NCBI GenBank assembly: GCA_964468655.1
Contig: CAYXUG010000010.1
Location: forward strand, 1 to 46,168
Source: CAYXUG01 sp964468655
Lineage (GTDB): Bacteria > Fidelibacterota > Marinisomatia > Marinisomatales > CAYXUG01
Direction: 5' to 3'
Length of the DNA stretch: 46,168 nt
Shown: positions 1-9,200 of the stretch, in pieces
Layout of the letters: each line of letters opens with the position of its first letter
How positions within the stretch are numbered: the stretch's first letter is position 1
Notes under the pieces: model-generated
What the model saw: only the letters and a program-made list of their open reading frames with translations
What the model was told of the DNA's origin: nothing
Database searches by the model: none
Program-made: the position numbers and the translations under genes

Positions 1-28
1 CTAAAAAAGTTAACTTAAATTACCAATG

Positions 29-44
29 TGTAAACCATGTCTAT
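29..44. repeat. 16-nt sequence inverted at far end of window
   Basis: The 16 bases at 29-44 (tgtaaaccatgtctat) recur as an exact reverse complement at 46128-46143. No other function is visible in the first 121 bases, which form the leader of the first gene. In an AT-rich 46 kb sequence one such 16-mer match by chance is plausible, so only the position at both ends is notable. Confidence 0.4.
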
Positions 45-121
45 CCAAGTGTCATGATTAAGCAACAACTCATTTGCATTTTAATCATTCAGTGTGTACT
101 TTCAGGATTATGGGGTGTGAA

Positions 122-2857
122 ATGAAATATAAAACCCAACTTTTTACGCGGGTGATAGTGTATTTACTTTTGTTATCCGGTGTAACATTCTCACAATCGC
201 AACAGGAAGCTGATAAACTTTATGAGGAGGGAATGGCTAATTTGGATCAGCGTCAGGGCAACGATGCGCTGGAGAAATTCGAAGAAGCATTAAGAGTCTA
301 CCGGCTGCTCAATGAAAACGAGGGAATTAAAAATACACTTCATAAAATCGGACTCATTTACGGCAGGGATTTTGGCAACTGGAAAAAAGCAGAAATCTAC
401 TGGATGGAATCACTGGAAAAAGCGGTAATTACAGATGACAGCACCATGGCAGCAAAATTGAGAAAGAATCTCGGTGTGGTCTATGATAGAATGGGTAAGT
501 ATAAGAAATCGGCGGAATACCAGAAGCAGGCACTAAACTTTTATGAAAGAACCGGGAATACATTAAAAACAGTCCAGACGCTGAAAAATCTCGGCATGCT
601 TTACTTTACTCAATCCGATTATTACAATGCCGAACAGCAGTTCAAAAGGGCAGTATACCTCTCAAAGAAATACGGGTACGAAAAAGAGTTGGGGCGGGTG
701 ACCCTGAATCTTGGTCTTCTAAATTATAGGACAGGGAATTACGGCAAATCATTCGAACTTTTTACGGAATCGGAAGATATTCTGGGGGACGATTTGAATT
801 TAATAGATAAAATTAATTTATTAATCAATCTCGGTATGATTCACAGAGTTTACGGCGATACCCTGAAAGCGCGGATTCATTATGACAAGGCAATGACAAT
901 AGCCACCGATTTGGGTAATCAGGGGAATAAAGCAAAGATATATAACAATATGGGAGGTCTCAGTTTTGACAATAATGACTTTCCTGAAGCTATAAATCAG
1001 TTTAAAAAATCATTAGAAGTTAACGAGGAAATAAATGCAAAACTGAGTGCTGTAAAGAATTTGAAAAACATAGGTCTTTCGTATCAGAGTTTGAAAGATT
1101 ATGAAAAAGCGGATGAGTATCTCCAGAAAGCGAAGAAAATTTCTGACGAATTGGGTTATCTCTGGCAGGAGGGGGACATTGAGCTGAACCTGGGAAATCT
1201 GGAAACATTGAAGGGAAATTATAAGAAATCAATTGATCATTACGAACGCGGATTGGAATTAGCCCACCGTTTGGATGCTGCGGATCTTCAATACAGATTG
1301 TATGCCGCAAAAGGAAATTTCTATAAACTGAGAGGAAAATTAGATCTCGCCAGTCTTAATTATGACCAGTCCATCGAAATTATTGAATCCATCAGAAGCG
1401 GAATTGGACTGGAGGCGAATCGTTCGAAATTCATGGAAAATGTACTTCCCATTTATCAAAAAATGATTGATCTGCAAGTTGAATTCGGCACCATTGATGT
1501 TGCGTATGAATATTATGAAAAAATGAAAGTCCGCAACCTGCTGGATATTCTGGAAGGAAGTTTTCTTGTTTTTGAAGAAGAAATGACCGAAGAAGAAATT
1601 CAGACTCAGCAGGAACTGGAAAGCAGTCTCAGAGTCATAAACGGCGATATTAACAATTTCATTCTTGCGGAAGATAATACCATGAGGAGTCTTGACTCAC
1701 TTGTTGTCAGGCAGAGATCAGTCAGAGAGGAACTGCAACAATTTCAGGAACGGCTCTATTTAAACCATCCTGAGATCAGTGATAAAGTGGGCTCGGGGAC
1801 TCCCATTCGCTTTAAAAATGCAATCAAGCTTCTGAATACCGATGAAGCTGCCATCGCATATATGTCCATGGAGGATGAGGTTGTTTGCTTTGTTCTCCGA
1901 AGATTGGGACGGAGAGATTTTACGGTGGATTCTTACCGGATTGATCTGTCGAGAGATGAATTGAAAAGGATGACACGGAAATTGCTGAGACGATTCCGGA
2001 ATGAGGACTTGGAAAATTTTTATGATCTGCTGGTAGCGCCGCTTAAAGAATCTCTTGAAGGTGTTAACCAGGTTTGTTTGATTCTTGATGGTTACCTACA
2101 TGCAATCCCATTTCAGGCATTAGTTGATAAAACCACGGATCAACATTTGATTGAGCAGTATTCGGTATATTATGTCTATTCGCTGAGCGTTCTTGATGAA
2201 CTGCGGGGATACGGCACGGCAGGAAAGGAAAAAGTACTGGCATTCGGCAATCCAGAATTTGGAACTGATTCAGATCAGGTCGCCACAATGCACGGCGTTT
2301 ATAAATCTCTTCCCGCATCTGAGGATGAGGTAAAATCCATTGGCACCATTTACGGTGACCGTGCAAAGGTACTCACCAACGCAGATGCAACAGAAACGGC
2401 ATTTAAGAATGGAGCTGAAGATTTCGGAATTATCCATTTTGCCACCCACGGAATGCTGGATGAAGTGGTACCCCTCTATTCATCTCTTCTTATGGCGCCT
2501 GATGGAGAGAATGATGGATTTCTTTCTGCATGGGAAATTATCAAAATTCAGATGGATGCTGATCTGGTAATTTTAAGTGCCTGTGAAACTGCCAAGGGTC
2601 AGCTTTCCCGGGGTGAAGGAATGCTGGGACTGAGCCGGGCATTTTTCGGTGCTGCGGTGCCTACTCTTGTTGCTACCTTATGGAGCGTGGAAGACGTTGC
2701 CACCAAACTGTTTATGGAGGAATTTTATACCCAGATCAGAGATGGTGTCAGGGTGTCGGATGCACTTCGTTCTGCTCAGATTACACTTCTCAACAACCCG
2801 AAGTACACCAATCCGTACTTCTGGGCGCCGTTTGTTCTGTTTGGTGATTCGGAATAG
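122..2857 (+). CDS. Secreted TPR-CHAT domain protein (putative caspase/separase-like protease)
   Basis: The open frame begins at 74, but the start at 122 gives a clean signal peptide (MKYKTQLF followed by a hydrophobic run and FSQSQ), so I chose it; 911 residues. Residues ~25-420 are tandem tetratricopeptide repeats with recurring A-x-x-x-Y/F-x-x-A-L patterns. The C-terminal third is a CHAT domain: HFATHG carries the likely catalytic His776 and SACETA the likely Cys821, followed by GEGMLGLSRAF and the closing NPYFWAPFVLFGD. CHAT proteins are caspase-related (clan CD) peptidases, many with TPR partner-binding domains. The signal peptide implies the periplasm or cell exterior; no YPNPFNP sorting domain is present. 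The natural substrate is not visible. The frame is intact and both dyad residues are present. Only noncoding DNA precedes it, so a promoter should lie upstream of the window or within bases 1-121. Confidence 0.9.
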   Translation: MKYKTQLFTRVIVYLLLLSGVTFSQSQQEADKLYEEGMANLDQRQGNDALEKFEEALRVYRLLNENEGIKNTLHKIGLIYGRDFGNWKKAEIYWMESLEKAVITDDSTMAAKLRKNLGVVYDRMGKYKKSAEYQKQALNFYERTGNTLKTVQTLKNLGMLYFTQSDYYNAEQQFKRAVYLSKKYGYEKELGRVTLNLGLLNYRTGNYGKSFELFTESEDILGDDLNLIDKINLLINLGMIHRVYGDTLKARIHYDKAMTIATDLGNQGNKAKIYNNMGGLSFDNNDFPEAINQFKKSLEVNEEINAKLSAVKNLKNIGLSYQSLKDYEKADEYLQKAKKISDELGYLWQEGDIELNLGNLETLKGNYKKSIDHYERGLELAHRLDAADLQYRLYAAKGNFYKLRGKLDLASLNYDQSIEIIESIRSGIGLEANRSKFMENVLPIYQKMIDLQVEFGTIDVAYEYYEKMKVRNLLDILEGSFLVFEEEMTEEEIQTQQELESSLRVINGDINNFILAEDNTMRSLDSLVVRQRSVREELQQFQERLYLNHPEISDKVGSGTPIRFKNAIKLLNTDEAAIAYMSMEDEVVCFVLRRLGRRDFTVDSYRIDLSRDELKRMTRKLLRRFRNEDLENFYDLLVAPLKESLEGVNQVCLILDGYLHAIPFQALVDKTTDQHLIEQYSVYYVYSLSVLDELRGYGTAGKEKVLAFGNPEFGTDSDQVATMHGVYKSLPASEDEVKSIGTIYGDRAKVLTNADATETAFKNGAEDFGIIHFATHGMLDEVVPLYSSLLMAPDGENDGFLSAWEIIKIQMDADLVILSACETAKGQLSRGEGMLGLSRAFFGAAVPTLVATLWSVEDVATKLFMEEFYTQIRDGVRVSDALRSAQITLLNNPKYTNPYFWAPFVLFGDSE

Positions 2858-3279
2858 TTTTGCAATACACCCACGTCTACACTTCAACCTAAAAAAACAC
2901 TATAGGCATTGCGAAGGAGTCCGCCAGCTGGCGTACGAATAGGGCAATCTCATTAGTATGACAGGAGTACTAACGAGATCATCCCGTCTAAGCCCAATGC
3001 AGGGCAGGCACGCTCCCCCTTGGCGGAACTCGTGATGACTTTAATATTTTTAGCTTGCACCGTTGACAGAACTGTGTGAAAACACCCATTCATTCATAAA
3101 AAGTGACCCACCTCACAATAATAATCTCCAAATCCAGTTTTTTACTCGAAAACCGTGAATTGTAACTACTTTTTGCGTAAATTGATTTCAATAGAGAATA
3201 TTATAGGGAGTACTTTGATTGATCAAGACTTGCTCTTTAGAATAGTGGACTCCAAGAAAATTAAAAAGGGGATAAGACA
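2858..3279. other. 422-nt noncoding interval
   Basis: No convincing gene lies here on either strand; the short frames are continuations of shadow frames from the upstream gene. The first half holds the palindromic element described separately (2917-3031). The second half is AT-rich and probably contains the promoter of the giant gene starting at 3280, whose likely ribosome site is the aaaagggg run near 3264-3271. I could not identify a promoter with confidence. Confidence 0.6.
2917..3031. repeat. Palindromic MITE-like noncoding element
   Basis: Outer arms gagtccgcca (2917-2926) and tggcggaactc (3021-3031) are complementary apart from one extra base. Between them is a second hairpin: bases 2947-2958 pair with 2968-2979 over 12 positions with one mismatch, around a 9-nt loop. 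The element is more GC-rich than its surroundings and encodes nothing. No poly-T tract follows, so it is unlikely to be a simple terminator. It resembles a small mobile palindromic repeat or a structured RNA. No second copy was seen in the window. Confidence 0.45.
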
Positions 3280-6200
3280 ATGATGGTTAAGAAATCGATT
3301 TTAATGTTAACAATCTTTTGGGGTTATTTATTGGTAGCGCAGGGTGGACCAACTGCAAATTTTTGGGCAACACCAACTGAGGGTGCTGCACCTCTTACCG
3401 TACAGTTTTCTGATCTTTCTATTCCTGACTGTGTGGGGTCATCTGATTATGTGGGGAATTGGAGTGTATATACCGATTGGTCTTGCACTGATAGTAATAT
3501 TAACAATATTCTTTTAGAACTCTATGAAGACGGTAGCGGATTTGTAGATGAATATTCTGTAATGTGGACTGCTCAATCCGGTACAGTTGATTTGATTGGT
3601 TATGCATACTGTGGAAGTGTGTCTTTCGATTATAATTTTTTCTTCCGCTTGGATTACGGGGAAAATGTCACAACTTATTATTTATGGATAGAGGATGGGT
3701 TTGGATACGGGCCGACAGATGGTCCCTCGGAGGGGATGAACAGTGGCTCGACACAAATGTCCAAATTGGATAGAAATACTACCAACAATGATCCAAAAAT
3801 TGCAGTTAGTAAAGTTAATCCTATTTTACCTCCAAATGCTCCCAAAGAAATATTATATCAGTATTTAGTACAACCAGAATCTTCAACTGAAAAAACAAAT
3901 GAATTGAATAATAATTCAAATCGGAATTGTCATATTGTTGAATGGTATTGGGATTTTGGTGATGGAAGCACAAGCACCGCACAGGATCCATCTCATACTT
4001 ACAATAACCCCGGTAATTATTCTGTTTCTCTTACTGTCGTAGATGAAAATAATTTATCGGATACATTTGCAATGGAAAATGTGATCACAGTGAATGAACC
4101 ACTCACTGCTGACTTTACTGCTAATCCAACAACAGGTGAACCACCTCTCGATGTTCAATTTACTGATTTATCAGTTTCAAATTCCCCAGATAATTTATTG
4201 ATTGAAATTATGACAGACAGTTATCCAAGTGAAACCTCATGGGTTTTGACGGATCAATCAGGTAATAATATCGCCGGTATTAATCCAGGTGAATTAAGTG
4301 AAGGAGGTTTCCATGATTGGAATATTACGATTCCTGCCGGAGGATATGCTTTCGAAATTAATGACAGTTATGGTGATGGTATCTGTTGCAATTGGGGTGA
4401 AGGATGGTATGCTCTTTATTTGAATGACATTTTTATCGCTGGCGGTGGTGACTTTGAGAATTCTGAGAGCGTAGAATTTGAGAGCAATGGTGTAGAATTA
4501 GCTTCATGGTATTGGGGTTTTGGTGATGGAACCACAGGCACCGAACAGGATCCGTCTCATACATACACTACTCCCGGTAATTATTCAGTTTCATTAACAG
4601 TAACCGATGATAATGGATTGTCGGATTTCAGAATATACGAGAATTTTATTAATGTCTCGGAACAACAGGACGACAACTATCTTGATGTTCCCGATGAATA
4701 TCCCACTATCCAGTCAGCCATTGATGCATCCGTTGATGGTGATACCATTCTCGTAGCGGACGGTACCTACTATGAAAATATAATCATTACAAAAGATATT
4801 GTGCTGTCATCCCATTACATTATTGACTGCGATACTTCCCATATTGACAACACTATCATAGACGGTTCTCAGCCCACCGATCCCGATCGGGCAAGTGTTG
4901 TGTCCATTATCCCCGATCCAGCAAGAGAGGACCACCGCCCCGCGCCAAATGTGAACGGATTCAGCATGACCAAAGGGTCTGGTACGACCATAACTGATTC
5001 AGATGGGAATCCAAAGAAAGTAGGAGGTGGAATTTATTCTAAAGGGTCTGATCCGAAATTTGATGATAACAATATTATTGACAATACAACTGAAGATGAT
5101 GGCGCCGGAAGTTACAGTTTGGACTCCAATCCCAACTTCGGTGATGAGGATGATGACCCCAGCGGAAGCAGGAATTGTCATCGGGGAAATATATTTCAAG
5201 GAAATTATGCTGATGTGGGTAAATCCATTTATGCAAAGTTTGAAAATATGGAACCGGAAACCATTTCAGCCATGTATTGCTCATTTGATGTGTACAGCTA
5301 CACCAATTCCGATGTATCCAATTACTGGGCAGCAGGAAATGCTGAGTATGATTTCAGGTTTGGTGAAGGTGATATTTCAGCAACAGAAAATACAACTATT
5401 TATATAACTCAAACAGGTATGACCATTAATGAAGCATTAAGTTTAGCATATGGAACTGAAGAAAATCCTGTCACTATTCAGATTGCTGCAGGGACTTATT
5501 CACCTTCATTAACAGGCGAACAATATCCATTGCAAATGGTGAACTGGGTATCACTCATTGGAGCAGGTGAAGATATAACCATACTGGATGCAGAGGCTTC
5601 TTGGAATGTGGAAAGTCAGGTGTTGAATTTTGAGAATGTAGAGGGGGTATCCATTGATTCGTTAACAATTTCTGGTGGTGTTAGTTGGTGGGGAGGAGGA
5701 ATTCGCTGTGTGGATTCGAACCCATCTCTTACTGATTTAACCATTACGGATAATGAGACAAGGTATGGCGGTGGCATTTATCTCATTGGGTCCAACCCCA
5801 TCCTCAACAATGTTACTATCGTAGAAAATTTTGGAATGAATTATGGAGGAGGGATTTGTTCCGAAGATTCGAATCCCTCTCTTACCAATGTGACGATTTC
5901 GGGTAATGGGGCCGAACAGGGCGGCGGGATTTGGGTGTCCGGTGGTTCCCCGACTTTTGTAAATGTGACGATTAGTGCAAATCAAGCCGCTAAAGGGGGC
6001 GGAATTTACAGTGTAGTGAGTAACCCTACCCTTACAAATGTGACTATTTGGGGGAATGATGCAACTGAAGGTGGGGGAATTTGTTGCTTTGAATCGAGCC
6101 CTAACCTTACAAATGTGACAATATCAGAGAATTCGGCCAACGTCGGAGGTGCGATTTATTGTTATTCGAATTCCCATCCTAGTTTGGTCAACACCATCTT

Positions 6201-9200
6201 TTGGGGTAATTCTGCTTCTGGCACTGAAGGGGAAGTATATTTTCACTATAATTATCCACCTAATTCAATTACTGTTGCTTATTCCGAAGTTCAAGGTGGA
6301 GAAATCGGAATTATAACTGAGGATAATGGAGATGTTAACTGGCTCGATGGCAACATCGATTCTGATCCACTGTTTACCAATCCCGACATCGGTGATTACA
6401 CACTCCAATCTGGTTCACCCGCCATTGACGCCGGCACCGCATACTTTCAGTGGGATGATGAAGTCTTGGTGGATTTGAGTCCGGATGAATACAACGGTCA
6501 AGCGCCAGATATGGGCGCTTTTGAATCAGATGACACGACACTCCCGGATAACTACCTCGATGTTCCTGATGAATATGACACCATCCAGGAGGCAATTGAT
6601 GCATCCGTTGATGGTGATACCGTTCTCGTAGCGGATGGCACATACTATGAGAATATCGTCATTACAAAAGATATTGTCCTATCTTCCCATTACATCCTTG
6701 ACTGCGATACATTACATATTGAAAACACAATCATAGACGGTTCCCAACCCACCGAGCCCGATCGGGCAAGTGTTGTATCTATTATCCCCGATCCTACAAG
6801 AGAGGACCACCGTCCCGCGCCAAAAGTGAATGGATTTTCCCTCACCAAAGGATCCGGCACAATGACAGGAAGCGGGAAGAAAGTTGGGGGAGGAATTTAT
6901 TCTGAGGAATCTGATCCGGAGTTTGATGACAATAATATCATAGACAATACGACGGAGGATGATGGTGCCGGCAGCTACAGTCTGGATTCCAATCCCAACT
7001 TCGGCGATGAGGATGATGACCCCAGCGGAAGCAGGAATTGTCACCGAGGTAATATATTCCGGGACAATTATGCTGATGTGGGCAAATCCATTTATGCAAA
7101 ATTTGAAGAGATGGACCCAGTGACTATATCAGCCATGTATTGTACCTTTGATGTGTACAGCTACACCAATTCAGATGTATCCAATTACTGGGCAACTTCT
7201 AATGGTGACTTTGATTTTAGGTTTGGTGAAGGTGATACTTCAGCAACAGAAAATACAACTGTTTATATAACCCCAACAGGGATGACCATTAATGAAGCAT
7301 TGAGTCTGGCATACGGTACAGAAGAAAACCCAGTTACAATTCAAATTGCAGAAGGGACTTATTCACCCTCTCAAACGGGTGAGGAATACCCATTGCAGAT
7401 GGTGAATTGGGTATCATTGATTGGTGCTGGGGAGGAGTTGACTATTTTGGATGCAGAAGGTTTTTCCCAAGTAATAATATTTTATAATGTAGTAGGCGTT
7501 TCAATCGAAGAATTAAGTATAAGAGGGGGGAATGCAGGTCCCTATCAGGAAGGAGGAGGTGGTATAGCAATTAGGCTTTCATCACCTACCCTTGAGCACA
7601 TTACTGTTGAAAATAATACGGCAAATAAGGGTGGCGGGATGTATTTAAGAAATGGTTCCAATCCCACTCTGATAGATGTAACCATTAGTGGAAATACGGC
7701 AGAGTATGGCGGCGGGATGTATGTCGATTATAATTGCTGTACGGAAGAAGCTTCCAATCCCATCCTGACTAATGTTGCGATAGTGAATAATAATAATAGT
7801 GGGTTGTATTTAGAACATTCCGATCCCATCCTGACCAATGTGATAATTAGCGGAAATACAGGTGGGACAGGTGGGATGGTAGCAAATGAGTCTAACCCCA
7901 TCCTTACAAATGTAGTAATATCTGATAATATGGGGGATAATGTTGGGGGGTTGTATTTTTTAGATTCCAATCCCTCCTTGAACTATGTGACAATTACAGA
8001 CAATACGGGAGGTTATGTAGGGGGAGTGAAGTTGTGTTGCAATTCCAATCCCACCCTGACCCATGTGACAATAGCTAATAATACATTAACAAGTGAGTAT
8101 GGTAGCGGTGGGATATTATTAGAAGAGAATCCTGATTTTACCCTTATAAATTCTATTATCTGGAATAATTCTATTCAGCTTGATGAGTGGGATGAGGGAA
8201 ATATCCTTATTGCATACAGTAATATTGAAGGTGGCTTTGATGGAGAAGGCAATATCAATTTAGATCCCCTGTTTACCGATCCCGACATCGGTGATTATAC
8301 GCTCCGACCCGGTTCACCCGCCATCGACGCCGGCACCGCTTATTTTGAGTATGAAGGTGAAATCCTGGTTGACCTGAGTGTTTGTGAATACGTTGGCTCT
8401 GCACCTGATATGGGTGCGTTTGAATCAGAGCCACTACCGAATAACTACATTGAAGTTCCCAGTGAATATTGCACTATTCAGGAAGCCATTGATGCCGCGG
8501 TTGATGGTGATACCGTATTAGTAGCCGATGGTACTTACTACGAGAATATTACTATTACGAAAGATATTGTTCTGTCATCCCATTACATCATTGACTGCGA
8601 TGAATCCCATATTGACAACACTATCATAGACGGTTCCCAACCCACTGACTCTCTAAGAGGAAGTGTGGTTTCTATCATTCCTGATTCCACAAGACTGGAC
8701 CACCGTCCCGCACCAAAAGTGAACGGATTCACTATGACCAAAGGATCGGGAACGATGACAGACGATGGAAAGAAAGTAGGCGGAGGAATTTATTCTAAAG
8801 GGTCTGATCCGGAATTTGATGATAACAATATAATTGACAATACGACAGAGGACGACGGTGCCGGAAGTTACAGTCTGGACTCAAATCCTAACTTCGGCGA
8901 TGAGGATGATGACCCCAGCGGAAGCAGGAATTGTCACCGAGGTAATATATTCCGGGACAATTATGCTGATGTGGGCAAATCCATTTATGCAAAATTTGAA
9001 GAGATGGATCCAGTGACTATATCAGCCATGTATTGTGATTTTGATGTTTACAGTTACACCAATTCAGATGTATCCAATTATTGGGCAGCAGGAAATGCTG
9101 AATATGATTTTAGGTTTGGGACTGGTGAAGAAAGTGCTATTGAGGGAGGTACAATATATGTTTCTCCTACTGGAAATGACGAGACTGGCGATGGTTCCCA

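Noticed and set aside
5690..6200. CRISPR or tandem DNA repeat array
   Set aside because: The periodicity comes from beta-helix rungs (GGGI...SNP...LTNVTI) in coding sequence; repeat units vary in length and sequence, with no spacers.
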